A stretch of DNA of 64,000 bases. Source: Tessaracoccus sp. GTDB taxonomy: Bacteria; Actinomycetota; Actinomycetes; Propionibacteriales; Propionibacteriaceae. Below the pieces are notes generated by a model. It worked only from the letters and a program-made list of their open reading frames with translations. It did no database searches and was not told the DNA's origin. The position numbers and the translations under genes are program-made. Location: assembly GCF_016714275.1 (NCBI RefSeq), contig NZ_JADJNP010000008.1, positions 1-64,000 of the forward strand, written 5' to 3'. Shown one piece after another: positions 7,207 to 14,896 of the stretch (its first letter is position 1; each line of letters starts with the position of its first letter).

Positions 7207-8508
7207 TCAGTGCCGCAAGAACAGCCCGGCGCCGACCGCGGCCGCGGCGGCCACGCCGCCGCCGATCAGCCCGTACTTGGTCCGCGTCCGTTGCAACCAC
7301 GGCCGCGTCGCACGTTGCCAGGCGGTCTGATCGACGACCTGGACGCTCGTGGTCTGGGGCGGCGTCGCGATCGTCACCGTCTCGCGGTGCGTCGTCCCTG
7401 GGCCGGGTGCCGGGACAGCGACCCGGTACTTGTTCAACGTCGGGTCGAGCCACGCGATCGTGCCGAGCGGATACGCGATAGACTGCGCGACGGCCTCGGT
7501 GCGGATACCCTGGACCTTGGGACTGATCGCCGTCAGCACGGCGCTTGTGTCGATGAACAGCGGCCGGCCCTTGCCACCCGTTGTGAACGTGAGCCCCTCG
7601 CCGGCTGTACCGCCGGCCACCAGCCCTGGCCACGCTTGGGGTGTGCACGGCGGTGCCGGAATCGACGCCATGCCGCACACCGACAACGCGGCGCCGTAGG
7701 CGGCCAGGTAGGGCGCAGCCGCCGGGAAGGCCGCAAGCGCGCCTGCTGCGGCGAGCGCCTCGGTGCCGGTCGCCTTCGCGCAGAACTTGGCGGCGTTGTC
7801 GCGGATCCACTTCTCGGTCCCGTCGACGGCCTGCTTCCACGTGCCCTTGAGCGCGACACGGACGGCGTAGCCGATCGTCCGTGTGCCGACGTCGTACGTC
7901 GCCCACAGCTCGGCCGTCCGGACGTTGCCGCCCATCCACGGTCGTGCGCCGTACGCCTGTAGTGCCTGCTTGCCGAGAAATGGGCTCGATGCCGGGCTCA
8001 GGTCGAGCAAGTACCCACCACGCGCCGCAAACGCCTTGGCCGACTCGCCAGGCGTCGGCTGAACTTCGACGGACACGACGCCAACCTGCGTCGCCCAGGC
8101 CTCGGCGGGTTGTGCGAGGATCGTCCGAAGCCCCTCGCGGTGCGTCGGCACGGCCGGCTTTCCCTCGAGAATCTTCGCCACCGGCGTGCTGCTGTTCTTG
8201 TACTTGTCGCGGAACGCGGTCTTGCTGCGTGCCGCCATCAACCGCAGGATCATCCGGGCGCGGACGTCGTCGGGGTTGGCCGGCATCGAACTCTGCCAGT
8301 AACGATTGCCGCCGGGCGCCGTCCAACCCTCTGCGACGAACTGCTCCCAGGGCACGACGATGACGTAGTACGCCTTGTCGGCGGGGCAGCCGGCGTCCGT
8401 CGCGGTGCCGGGCAGGCACGCCGCCCCAAACATAAACGCCGGGATGTCCAACGACAGGTTGGGCAGGTCGTTGAGGCTCGGGCGCGGGCACGGCGGCGGC
8501 GTGGTCAT
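7207..8508 (-). CDS. Large C-terminally anchored protein
   Basis: 433 residues. Mixed Pro/Gly/Ala-rich body with isolated cysteines, then the module LNKYRVAVPAPGPG...RETVTIATPP shared with the upstream peptidoglycan-binding-like gene, then a C-terminal transmembrane helix (GLIGGGVAAAAAVGAGLFL) ending in RH. No enzyme motif is recognisable. Start is leaderless, 6 bases after TAGGCT, and divergent from the transglutaminase-like gene. Probably an envelope or virion protein. Confidence 0.75.
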   Translation of the reverse strand: MTTPPPCPRPSLNDLPNLSLDIPAFMFGAACLPGTATDAGCPADKAYYVIVVPWEQFVAEGWTAPGGNRYWQSSMPANPDDVRARMILRLMAARSKTAFRDKYKNSSTPVAKILEGKPAVPTHREGLRTILAQPAEAWATQVGVVSVEVQPTPGESAKAFAARGGYLLDLSPASSPFLGKQALQAYGARPWMGGNVRTAELWATYDVGTRTIGYAVRVALKGTWKQAVDGTEKWIRDNAAKFCAKATGTEALAAAGALAAFPAAAPYLAAYGAALSVCGMASIPAPPCTPQAWPGLVAGGTAGEGLTFTTGGKGRPLFIDTSAVLTAISPKVQGIRTEAVAQSIAYPLGTIAWLDPTLNKYRVAVPAPGPGTTHRETVTIATPPQTTSVQVVDQTAWQRATRPWLQRTRTKYGLIGGGVAAAAAVGAGLFLRH

Positions 8509-8514
8509 GCTGGG

Positions 8515-8559
8515 AGCCTACACGACGGCTAGCCGGCCTGTCACCGCCCGTGGTAGGCT
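8515..8559. promoter_or_regulatory. Divergent leaderless promoters
   Basis: Leftward TAGGCT at 8515-8520 is 6 bases before the ATG at 8508. Rightward TGGTAGGCT, with its -10 at 8554-8559, is 6 bases before the ATG at 8566. Neither has an obvious TTGACA-type -35. Confidence 0.65.
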
Positions 8560-8565
8560 CCTAGA

Positions 8566-9294
8566 ATGACCACGAGCCTGTTCCGCTCTCCCGTGTTCTG
8601 GGGTGGCCTTGCCGCCGTCGCCGTCGGGACGGGTGCATACTTCCACGCCAAGCGCGGGCGGCTGCTCGGCCGCTCGAATCCGAAGCCGGTGCTGATCAAG
8701 AAGAACCCGGCGAAGACGCCGACGGTGACCGAGACGCGGACCGAGGGCGGCGTGACGATGCGCCGCTACGAGCTGGCGTCGATGAGCATCGACGAGCGCC
8801 TCAACCTGATCCAGGCGCGCGTCTGGGACGGCGTCAACGATCCGCGCATCCGGAAGCTCGCGCTGCAGATCACGCGCAGCTGTGGCCGTGACGACGGCGC
8901 GTGTGAAGCGCAGCGGGTCTTCGACTACGTCAAGGCCAACGTCCGGTATACGGGTGACATCGGTCCGGTGCTCAACCCGAAGACGGGCAAGGTCGAGGCG
9001 ATCGACCTCTACCAGAAGCCGTGGGTGACGCTCGAGTACGGGGGAGGCGACTGCGACGACCATGTCGGCGTCATCGCTTCACTCTTGACCGTCATCGGCC
9101 ACACCGTCCGGCTCCGCGTGAGCGCGTCCTCGCGGTTTGGGGACTGGGAACACATCTACCCCGTGACGCTCTTGCCGAAGCACGCGCCGAAGCTCGCGCG
9201 TGCGGTGGACACGACGCTGCCGTGGAACGCGAAGCTCGGGTCCGAGGCGCGGTACGGCAAGGCGCGGGACTACACCGTCGAGGCCCCGGCCTGA
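8566..9294 (+). CDS. Transglutaminase-like thiol protease, N-terminally anchored
   Basis: 242 residues. An N-terminal transmembrane segment (residues 8-25, PVFWGGLAAVAVGTGAYF) is followed by a transglutaminase-like core: YGGGDCDDHVGVIASLL with candidate nucleophile Cys163, WEHIYPVTL with His196, and a downstream Asp. This order fits the Cys-His-Asp triad of the family, whose phage members cut or cross-link peptidoglycan or virion proteins. Start is leaderless. The next gene starts within its stop (TGATG). Confidence 0.8.
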   Translation: MTTSLFRSPVFWGGLAAVAVGTGAYFHAKRGRLLGRSNPKPVLIKKNPAKTPTVTETRTEGGVTMRRYELASMSIDERLNLIQARVWDGVNDPRIRKLALQITRSCGRDDGACEAQRVFDYVKANVRYTGDIGPVLNPKTGKVEAIDLYQKPWVTLEYGGGDCDDHVGVIASLLTVIGHTVRLRVSASSRFGDWEHIYPVTLLPKHAPKLARAVDTTLPWNAKLGSEARYGKARDYTVEAPA

Positions 9295-9686
9295 TGCCGG
9301 CCGTCATCCGCGAGGTCGAGACAGGCGGCAAGCTGTCGTTCCGCTTCGACGCATACTGTGGCGACCGGGTCTGTGGATCGATCAACGTCGTCAAGCTGCC
9401 GAAGCCCGTCGGCGGACGTGTCAGCTGGAACGTGCGCGGCGTCTACGTCGATGCCAACCACCGCCGTCAGCGTATTGGGACCCAGCTCTACGAAGCGGCT
9501 GCGCGTGAGGCGTGCCGTCGGCGTGGTCAGCTCGTGAGCGTCGCGGGCAACCGCGATCCGGGCGCGCACTCGCACGACTTCTGGGCCAAGCAAGCACGCC
9601 TCCGTGCTGCGACGGTCACGCGGACGGGGAGCTACGCGTTGCCGTGTCCGGTTACGGCGCTCGGTCATTCGCGGCGTACTACGTGA
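9294..9686 (+). CDS. GNAT-like N-acetyltransferase
   Basis: 130 residues. The sequence VRGVYVDANHRRQRIGTQLYEAAAREA contains the V-x-P/D-x-x-R-x-x-R-I/G-x-G/I acetyl-CoA-binding signature of GNAT enzymes (RRQRIGTQL), followed by a helix. The domain is near minimal in size and substrate is unknown. Coupled to the transglutaminase-like gene through a TGATG overlap, suggesting a joint role, perhaps in modifying wall or virion proteins. Confidence 0.7.
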   Translation: MPAVIREVETGGKLSFRFDAYCGDRVCGSINVVKLPKPVGGRVSWNVRGVYVDANHRRQRIGTQLYEAAAREACRRRGQLVSVAGNRDPGAHSHDFWAKQARLRAATVTRTGSYALPCPVTALGHSRRTT

Positions 9687-9815
9687 TCATCGAAGTCGGA
9701 GCTTGATGACGCTGTCGGGTGCAAAGATGAATTCAAAGCCGGCGGTCTGGATGAAAAACACGGGGCGGTTTGCGACGGTCGCGGCGTAGGTTTGTGCGTC
9801 CGGATTGTCGGCCAT
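9687..9815 (-). CDS. Very small hypothetical protein
   Basis: 42 residues (MADNPDAQTYAATVANRPVF...IFAPDSVIKLRLR). The residue pattern looks like a compact beta-hairpin protein and coding bias fits, but no ribosome-binding site or -10 box supports the chosen ATG. It is convergent and adjacent to the GNAT gene. Start uncertain: the frame is open further upstream. Confidence 0.4.
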   Translation of the reverse strand: MADNPDAQTYAATVANRPVFFIQTAGFEFIFAPDSVIKLRLR

Positions 9816-9841
9816 GAACGTGGCCAGGGTCTCGCCCTCAA

Positions 9842-9847
9842 TAGGCT
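9842..9847 (+). promoter_or_regulatory. Leaderless promoter -10 (TAGGCT)
   Basis: TAGGCT 7 bases before the ATG at 9855. Confidence 0.6.
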
Positions 9848-9854
9848 CACCGGC

Positions 9855-10064
9855 ATGAAGTGCGTCAAGGTCGAGCACCCGAAGGCGTCGTTCGACCCGC
9901 GGTCCTTCCGGACCCTGGTCCGCGGTGACACCCGCATCCTCGTCGGATGCCCGAAGGGTGCCTGGCAGCCACGCCTCGCACGCTGCCGCGTCGGCACGCG
10001 TGCCTACGAGGTGATCAAGCTGAACGCGACGTCGTGTGCCGGCCACGGTCGACGTCGGCGTTAG
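9855..10064 (+). CDS. Small basic Cys-pair protein
   Basis: 69 residues with CVKVEH at the start, two further cysteines and a tail of GHGRRRR. It belongs to a loose set of 60-110-residue basic proteins in this window with a few cysteines and Arg-rich ends, each with its own leaderless promoter. They could bind nucleic acid in a virion, but no homology is claimed. Confidence 0.65.
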   Translation: MKCVKVEHPKASFDPRSFRTLVRGDTRILVGCPKGAWQPRLARCRVGTRAYEVIKLNATSCAGHGRRRR

Positions 10065-10804
10065 CGCCGGCGGCGGTCGCGCGGGAACTTCGGTGGCAGT
10101 AGCTCCTGATTGACCCGCGCACCCTGACCGGGGCGTGGCGGCTCACCATACCGTCCCGACTGCCACAGCCGTGCCGCGAGCTGCAAGAACTTGCGCTTGT
10201 TCTTCGGCGTCAGGCAGTTCTCGACGGCGTTGTAGGTCGGCGACTTGTACAGGATCTCATGCGCTCGCGCTGGGTCGTCAGGGTGGGCATAGTCGACCCG
10301 TTGACGGACCGCCTTGCGGGCCTCCGTCGACGATAGCTCGTGCGTGACCTGCGCGATGCGCGCCGTGATCTCCGTCGGCGCGTTCACGTAGCCGCAGAAC
10401 TCGTCGGAGGCTGCGTGCCGGTACGTCGTCGTGACGTCCGCGGCGTGTGCCAGCTCGTGCTGGATCACGCTGCGCATGTCCCGGTTCCAGTCCGCGCGGC
10501 GCCGGCAGCTTGGCGTGACGTCGAGCCGGACCCGTCCGGCGTGTTGGCCGCGTGGCGAGTAGCGTGCGAAGCTGCCAGCCGGAACGTGCTCGCGGTGCGG
10601 TGGCGCGTTGGGGTCGCCGGGTACAGGAAAGACGCTGACGCCGACCGGCTTCCCTGCGTAGACCGGGCGCGACGTCGTCGACGCGAAGTCGCCACGGACG
10701 TGGTCTGGACCGCACGCTGGGAATTGCTTGATCAGCGCGGCCGCGATCCGTCCGGCTTCTCCCTTGGGGAGCGGGATGGGCTTGCCGCCGGCGAGCCGGG
10801 TCAT
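10061..10804 (-). CDS. HELAH zinc metalloprotease-like protein
   Basis: 247 residues. RSVIQHELAHAADV around residues 112-125 is a zincin HExxH motif; two histidines would bind zinc and Glu117 would act as catalytic base. A possible third ligand lies in the following 20-30 residues (HAASDEF). The C-terminus is basic (FPRDRRRR). The ATG overlaps the preceding stop (ATGA). Targets might be peptidoglycan-linked or virion proteins, from context only. Confidence 0.7.
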   Translation of the reverse strand: MTRLAGGKPIPLPKGEAGRIAAALIKQFPACGPDHVRGDFASTTSRPVYAGKPVGVSVFPVPGDPNAPPHREHVPAGSFARYSPRGQHAGRVRLDVTPSCRRRADWNRDMRSVIQHELAHAADVTTTYRHAASDEFCGYVNAPTEITARIAQVTHELSSTEARKAVRQRVDYAHPDDPARAHEILYKSPTYNAVENCLTPKNKRKFLQLAARLWQSGRYGEPPRPGQGARVNQELLPPKFPRDRRRR

Positions 10805-11187
10805 GCGGACCACACGCCTTCAGCTTGCAGCGCACGGCGGATTGTGGTCGCGCTGCCGCCGTCGACTGCGAGCTTGGCGACGCGCTCCCAGGCGTGCGGG
10901 TGTGCCGCGAGCCGATGCAGCGCCGCCGCGAACTGCTTGACGTACGGCGTCGCCTTCACGGTCGACAGCTTGCACGCGAGCGGGATGCTGCGCGCGCCGC
11001 GCGCGGCCGACGGCCATTGCTGGGCGCTCAGGTCGTAACAGAATCCGCGGCCGCGCGGATTGGTGTACGGCGTGATTCCCAGCCGGATGTACGACCGATC
11101 AGACGCGGTCTTGTACTGCCGCAGCGCCCCGCCAGGGCACAGCGACGACTTCAGGCCGCCGACGCGACGCTCGATGCACTTGTCCAT
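10801..11187 (-). CDS. Hypothetical Cys-containing basic protein
   Basis: 128 residues (MDKCIERRVGGLKSSLCPGG...). Four cysteines and a helical C-terminal half. I chose the ATG 7 bases after TACGCT on the minus strand, so it is leaderless; much longer readings upstream would run through the divergent promoter. First gene of a two-gene unit with the metalloprotease-like gene. Confidence 0.7.
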   Translation of the reverse strand: MDKCIERRVGGLKSSLCPGGALRQYKTASDRSYIRLGITPYTNPRGRGFCYDLSAQQWPSAARGARSIPLACKLSTVKATPYVKQFAAALHRLAAHPHAWERVAKLAVDGGSATTIRRALQAEGVWSA

Positions 11188-11194
11188 GCGCCGT

Positions 11195-11237
11195 AGCGTA
11201 GCCGACGTTGCAGACCCCCGGCAAGAGCCTGTATGCT
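11195..11237. promoter_or_regulatory. Divergent leaderless promoters
   Basis: Leftward TACGCT (11195-11200) is 7 bases before ATG. Rightward TTGCAG (11208-11213), 18 bases, TATGCT (11232-11237), 7 bases, ATG. Confidence 0.65.
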
Positions 11238-11244
11238 CTCGCTC

Positions 11245-11709
11245 ATGAACCCCGTCGCCGAACTCCGTGCTGCCGTCGCGGCGCTGCCGCACGTCCCCGA
11301 CACGACGCCAGTCGAGCCGACGCTGGCGTTCGGCGCACCCAACGCGCTCGTCTTCGACACGCCCAACAACGTCGTCCGGCTGTCGGTGGGGTGGGGGCAG
11401 GCGACCGGGCGCCCAACGATGGGTCAGCTGCGGGCCTGGCTCGGCCTCAAGAGCGGCGGGCTCGCCGGACCGTGGGCCTCGGCACGGGGCCTCGAGAACG
11501 TCCTCACGTGGCGCGGCGCGCTCGTCTTTGCCAGCGCGCTCGTCTCGGGCTACCACGGCGTCAAGCGCAACGACGGCTCGGCCTGGTGGGGCCTCGTCTG
11601 GTTCACGATGGGCGCGGTGCTGCCAGGCGTCGTGCCGCTCATCGCCGTCGGGCAGGGCTATGGGCGCAACGCGAGCAGCTGCGCGCGGCCGGCCGCGGGG
11701 CGGGCGTAG
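11245..11709 (+). CDS. Membrane-hairpin protein, paralogue 1
   Basis: 154 residues. The C-terminal half carries two hydrophobic segments around the motif SGYHGVKRNDGSAWWGLVW, followed by PGVVPLIAVGQGYGR. The same pattern recurs in the gene at 12229. The N-terminal 85 residues are beta-like and soluble. The start is the ATG 7 bases after TATGCT, not the ATG inside the -10. Probably an inner-membrane or virion-membrane protein. Confidence 0.75.
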   Translation: MNPVAELRAAVAALPHVPDTTPVEPTLAFGAPNALVFDTPNNVVRLSVGWGQATGRPTMGQLRAWLGLKSGGLAGPWASARGLENVLTWRGALVFASALVSGYHGVKRNDGSAWWGLVWFTMGAVLPGVVPLIAVGQGYGRNASSCARPAAGRA

Positions 11710-11711
11710 CC

Positions 11712-12218
11712 ATGGCGCCGAAGGCTAAGGCCGTGTTTCGTCCGGCGACCGGACGGCTCCCGACGCTCGACGATTTGAGCCTCGGCAACCGGAGCACCAA
11801 GTACAACGACCTGACGTGGGCGAAGGCGTGCGCTGCGAAGCACAAGTTCGACACGGCGACCGGGTGGCGGAAGTTGGTGCCCTCGATGACGGTCTCGTAC
11901 GGCGCCGATCCACACGCGCCCATGAAGCATATGGACTGGCCCGATCCGTGTGCTCCGAACGCGGTCAAGCGCGCGCTGGGTGAAGCCCGTCGGCTTGTCG
12001 AGGAGGACGGCAACATCTTCGCGGCGGTCTCGGGGCGGATGCGATACACCGCCGGCGGCGACCAGCCAGGTCACCACGCGTCCTGGAGCCTCGGCGAGTA
12101 CGCGCGAGAGGGTTCGATGTTCGCCGGCGCCGTGCGATCACGCCGGAAGTTGCCTTCGCTGCGTCGAGTAGCGACGCCGCCGGCGTTGACGTTGACGCCG
12201 TCGACCGCATCACGGTAG
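11712..12218 (+). CDS. Hypothetical basic protein
   Basis: 168 residues. Basic N-terminus (MAPKAKAVFRPATGRLP), two cysteines and an Arg-rich C-terminus. Starts 2 bases after the previous stop, so it is in the same transcript. It ends over the -10 region of the next promoter. Function unknown. Confidence 0.65.
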   Translation: MAPKAKAVFRPATGRLPTLDDLSLGNRSTKYNDLTWAKACAAKHKFDTATGWRKLVPSMTVSYGADPHAPMKHMDWPDPCAPNAVKRALGEARRLVEEDGNIFAAVSGRMRYTAGGDQPGHHASWSLGEYAREGSMFAGAVRSRRKLPSLRRVATPPALTLTPSTASR

Positions 12219-12221
12219 ACT
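12192..12221 (+). promoter_or_regulatory. Leaderless promoter with full -35
   Basis: TTGACG, 18 bases, TAGACT, 7 bases, ATG at 12229. Lies inside the end of the upstream gene. Confidence 0.7.
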
Positions 12222-12228
12222 GCCGTCC

Positions 12229-12504
12229 ATGAACATTCAGCTGCTCCAACGTCCACCCACGCTCAAGGGCCCCGCTGGCAAGGCCGGCGCGGTCGCCTGG
12301 GGCCTGCTGACGACCGCCAGCGTCGGTGCGAGCGCCTACCACGGCTCGAAGCGCCATGGCGGCTCGATCGGGTGGGGCGTCGGCTGGGGCGTCCTCGGCT
12401 TCTTCTTTCCCGTCCTGACGCCGGCGATCGGTGCGGCCCAGGGCTTCGGGAAGTGCAAGTACAAGTGTGGCGGCGTCGGCCGTGCGCGCCGGAAGGGTCG
12501 GTGA
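12229..12504 (+). CDS. Membrane-hairpin protein, paralogue 2
   Basis: 91 residues. It aligns with the C-terminal half of the protein at 11245: SAYHGSKRHGGSIGWGVGW, then FPVLTPAIGAAQGFGK. Two hydrophobic stretches flank the YHG-x-KR turn, predicting a two-helix membrane hairpin. The tail KCKYKCGGVGRARRKGR is basic with two cysteines. Leaderless. Confidence 0.75.
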   Translation: MNIQLLQRPPTLKGPAGKAGAVAWGLLTTASVGASAYHGSKRHGGSIGWGVGWGVLGFFFPVLTPAIGAAQGFGKCKYKCGGVGRARRKGR

Positions 12505-13001
12505 ACATCATGTACGCCCCGTTCAACACCTTCGAGATTCAGATGACCGCGGACCAGGCGCGCAGTGCCTCTCAACCGGGGCGTGACGCGTTGAGCGACG
12601 TACGCGCGCTGCTGCGTGACCCGAAGATCGCGCGGCAGCTCCGCAAGATCGACCCGGAGAAGATCCGTGCCGAGTTGAAGGAGCACGGTGCCTGGGACGC
12701 GGCGGAACTCGCCGACGACAACGCCAACCGTGAACGGATCATTTGGATCGCCGCGGGCAACATCACGGAGGATCTGGCGGAGCGCGGCCGTGGCCGTGGA
12801 CTCCGTGGGTTTGGCGCGTCAATGTCGACGCGCACCTTCGATGCAAGCGCCCGCGCCGCGCTCGCAGCCGTCAAGGCTGGCGATTGCGCCGGTGCCGCAA
12901 CCGCAGCTGCACGCGCACGGCAACAGGCGACGACGCCGCACCAACGTACCGCGGCGTCCAAGTTGCAGCACAAGGTGCTGCGCTGCAAGCGCCGGCGGTA
13001 A
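12501..13001 (+). CDS. Helical basic protein
   Basis: 166 residues if it starts at the GTG that overlaps the preceding stop (GTGA; GGAAGG lies 4 bases upstream); an ATG three codons later is the alternative. The N-terminal domain is Arg/Asp-rich and helical, the C-terminal domain has AALAAVKAGDCAGAATAAARAR ending in LRCKRRR, similar to the end of the 37713 protein. Possibly nucleic-acid-binding or virion-internal. Confidence 0.7.
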   Translation: MNIMYAPFNTFEIQMTADQARSASQPGRDALSDVRALLRDPKIARQLRKIDPEKIRAELKEHGAWDAAELADDNANRERIIWIAAGNITEDLAERGRGRGLRGFGASMSTRTFDASARAALAAVKAGDCAGAATAAARARQQATTPHQRTAASKLQHKVLRCKRRR

Positions 13002-13007
13002 TCCACC

Positions 13008-13271
13008 GTGATCACCGTCCGCATCAACAACAACCTCGCCGGCGCGCAGCGCGCCGCCGCGCAGTTCGGTCAGGCCGACTGTGCGGCGTCGCCGCATCGC
13101 CCGGGTGAGATCGTCTGCCAGTTGCCGTGCATGCTCGAGGGACGGCGGCGCGTCCGTCGTGCCTTCGCGAGCGGCGCCGCTGGCGTGATCTGGTTCGACG
13201 ACCGCTGCCCGGCCGACCTCAAGGGCGTCCGGCGTCGTCGCAAGGGAGGCCGTCATGGCACGCGGGCTTGA
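13008..13271 (+). CDS. Small Cys-containing basic protein
   Basis: 87 residues with four cysteines and a tail KGVRRRRKGGRHGTR. GTG start 6 bases after the previous stop; its end overlaps the next start by 17 bases. A member of the small basic protein set; similar ADLKGVRRRRK ending to the protein at 37330. Confidence 0.65.
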   Translation: MITVRINNNLAGAQRAAAQFGQADCAASPHRPGEIVCQLPCMLEGRRRVRRAFASGAAGVIWFDDRCPADLKGVRRRRKGGRHGTRA

Positions 13272-13479
13272 GTTTCGAGTGATCGTCGAGTCAGATGGCA
13301 AGCGCATCGGGTCGATGGACGCTGACGCGTTCGTCAAGGCGGCCAAGTGTCCTCGGACGATGTTCTTGGATACCTGCGTCAGCGAGTTCAACGCGTGGAA
13401 GGCACGCATCGGCGAGCCGGAGCGCGTCCGCGTCGAGGTGCTGACGCCAACGAAGGCCCGCCGCCGGCGGTGGAAGTAG
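13255..13479 (+). CDS. Small basic hypothetical protein
   Basis: 74 residues (MARGLEFRVIVESDGKRIGS...), with beta-like N-terminus, two cysteines and C-terminal TKARRRRWK. GGGAGG ribosome-binding site (in GGGAGGCCGTC) precedes the ATG. Operon member. Confidence 0.65.
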   Translation: MARGLEFRVIVESDGKRIGSMDADAFVKAAKCPRTMFLDTCVSEFNAWKARIGEPERVRVEVLTPTKARRRRWK

Positions 13480-13481
13480 CC

Positions 13482-13688
13482 ATGGCCATCAAGCGCAATC
13501 AGACGTGCTCCGTACGGAGCTTCGCGTTGGGCTGCATCGAGAAGTACACGGGCAACGGCAGCGCGTCGGTGACGCGCGAAGGCGGCGCCTACATCGTCCG
13601 TGGGTTCACCGCGGCCGGGAAGCACGTCGCCAAGGGCGTCCGCCAGCTCGGGGCTGCACGCAAGCTCGCACGCGCGACGGCCAAGTAG
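13482..13688 (+). CDS. Small basic Cys-pair protein
   Basis: 68 residues (MAIKRNQTCSVRSFALGCIEKY...). Two cysteines nine residues apart and a Lys/Arg-rich C-terminus (LGAARKLARATAK). Starts 2 bases after the previous stop and ends in a TAGTG overlap with the receiver-domain gene. Confidence 0.65.
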   Translation: MAIKRNQTCSVRSFALGCIEKYTGNGSASVTREGGAYIVRGFTAAGKHVAKGVRQLGAARKLARATAK

Positions 13689-14014
13689 TGCCCGCTGCGC
13701 TGGTCGTCGAGGATTGCCCCGAGCGCGACGCCGAGCTGCGCCGCCGCCTGGCCGGCTACGTCGTGACGATCGCGCGGTCCTACGACGAAGCCCTCGTCGA
13801 GCTGCACGCCGCGACCTTCGACGTCGTCAGCCTCGACTACGACCTCGGCGGCCCCAACGGCAACGACGTCGCGATGTTCCTCGCCGGGCTGCCCGTCCCG
13901 CGGCGCCCGCACGCCGTGATCGTCCATTCGATGAACCCGGTCGGTGCGCAACGGATCGCGGCGACGCTCGGGACGGCGGGCATCCCGACCGTCGTCCGGC
14001 CGTTCGGCGTCTAG
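13688..14014 (+). CDS. Receiver domain of the cyclic-phosphate-processing type
   Basis: 108 residues, a lone CheY-like fold. ALVVEDCPERD gives the acidic pocket (Glu8/Asp9), VVSLDYDLGGPNGNDVA the phospho-acceptor region, and VIVHSMNPVGAQRIA the S/T position. The DYDLGG plus VHSMNP-G pattern fits the receiver variant that Burroughs and Aravind linked to RNA 2',3'-cyclic phosphate processing better than a signalling receiver, and the usual conserved Lys is not evident. An RNA-ligase-like gene at 24710 makes an RNA-repair role plausible. Confidence 0.65.
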   Translation: MPAALVVEDCPERDAELRRRLAGYVVTIARSYDEALVELHAATFDVVSLDYDLGGPNGNDVAMFLAGLPVPRRPHAVIVHSMNPVGAQRIAATLGTAGIPTVVRPFGV

Positions 14015-14039
14015 AGCTTCACGAGCAGTAGGGCACGCG

Positions 14040-14426
14040 TCAACGGTCTTTCTTGCGCCGTTTGCGGTACTGACGCTCGCGTGCGCTGTCCGTTTTGTCG
14101 ACGCGCTCGGCGGCTGCACGGTGCGCCCATTGCGATTCCGTGATGCCACACTTGTTCAACCGATGCAGGTGCGCGCGCATCTCGGCGTTCGGCAGTAGCC
14201 CGACCAGCTCAAACAGCTCTTTCCGGGCTGGCGACCAGTGCCGAAACTCCAGTTGCTTCGCGAAGACCCCGCGCATGGCCTCACGCGCGCGCTGTTCCTG
14301 CTTCTGGCCGATCCGCAGGTTGTTGGCCGCCTCACCGCATGTCCCGGCGCGCTCTGCCCGTGTGTACGCACGCAGCGCGGTCAGCAACGCCCCCTTGGTG
14401 TCTGCGATGATCGTTTCTGTGGTCAT
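14040..14426 (-). CDS. Hypothetical basic helical protein
   Basis: 128 residues. Helical, Arg/Ala-rich, with a strongly basic C-terminus (RERQYRKRRKKDR). Start ATG is 8 bases after TAGTAT, so it is leaderless. Convergent with the receiver-domain gene. Family unknown; nucleic-acid binding likely. Confidence 0.7.
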   Translation of the reverse strand: MTTETIIADTKGALLTALRAYTRAERAGTCGEAANNLRIGQKQEQRAREAMRGVFAKQLEFRHWSPARKELFELVGLLPNAEMRAHLHRLNKCGITESQWAHRAAAERVDKTDSARERQYRKRRKKDR

Positions 14427-14434
14427 AGCCCTAG

Positions 14435-14440
14435 ATACTA
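14435..14440 (-). promoter_or_regulatory. Leaderless promoter -10 (TAGTAT)
   Basis: TAGTAT on the minus strand 8 bases before ATG. Confidence 0.5.
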
Positions 14441-14465
14441 CGCGATGGTCCGCGAACTGGATAGC

Positions 14466-14651
14466 CTAGAGCTTCACGAGCAGCCCGTCGCAGAGCACGT
14501 GAAGCCAGCCGTACGGGTCGAGCACCGGGTGTCGCCAGTACGCGCGGCCGCATACCTCGCAGACACAATCGCCGCCGGCCCGGACGTAGTCGCCGTTGGC
14601 GACCGCAGCTTCGATGGCTGGCGTCACGGGGACGGGTAACGGCGTCTGCAT
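14466..14651 (-). CDS. Small zinc-binding-like protein
   Basis: 61 residues. GGDCVCEVCGRAYWRHP...HVLCDGL contains a C-x-C-x2-C cluster and a distal His/Cys that could bind one zinc. Last gene of a four-gene leftward operon headed by an excisionase-like protein; start overlaps the stop of the preceding gene. Confidence 0.65.
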   Translation of the reverse strand: MQTPLPVPVTPAIEAAVANGDYVRAGGDCVCEVCGRAYWRHPVLDPYGWLHVLCDGLLVKL

Positions 14652-14896
14652 CAGTCGGCGCCCACGGCGCGGCAGACGGCGGCCGGCAGGTCACGTCCAA
14701 GGTATACGCACCCGCACCGTCGGCAGCGCTTCCAGATCGACGGCCGTGTCTGTGCGGCCGGCAACCAACACATACGGTGCAGGAGCCGCGTAGGCACGCC
14801 GCGCATCGCGTCGCGCAGGATCAAGTGCCACGCCAAGACATACTCGGGACGGTTCAACGGCCCCCGGCAGCGGATCAGGTGCGGCTGTGGATTCAC
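14651..14896 (-). CDS. Small basic Cys protein
   Basis: 81 residues beginning VNPQPHLIRCRGPLNRPEY. GTG start overlaps the upstream stop (GTGA). WKRCRRCGCVYLGRDLP near the C-terminus is a C-x2-C-x-C cluster preceded by basic residues, suggesting a small zinc finger that binds nucleic acid. Confidence 0.6.
   Translation of the reverse strand: MNPQPHLIRCRGPLNRPEYVLAWHLILRDAMRGVPTRLLHRMCWLPAAQTRPSIWKRCRRCGCVYLGRDLPAAVCRAVGAD

Noticed and set aside
6253..7962. A 569-residue plus-strand frame over the anchored-protein genes
   Set aside because: It is Arg/Asp/Gly-rich shadow of three leftward genes that have promoters at exact leaderless distance, membrane helices and a wall-binding motif.
13688..14014. 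Receiver domain as part of a two-component system
   Set aside because: No histidine kinase or output domain is near, and the DYDLGG and VHSMNP motifs fit the RNA-processing receiver variant better.
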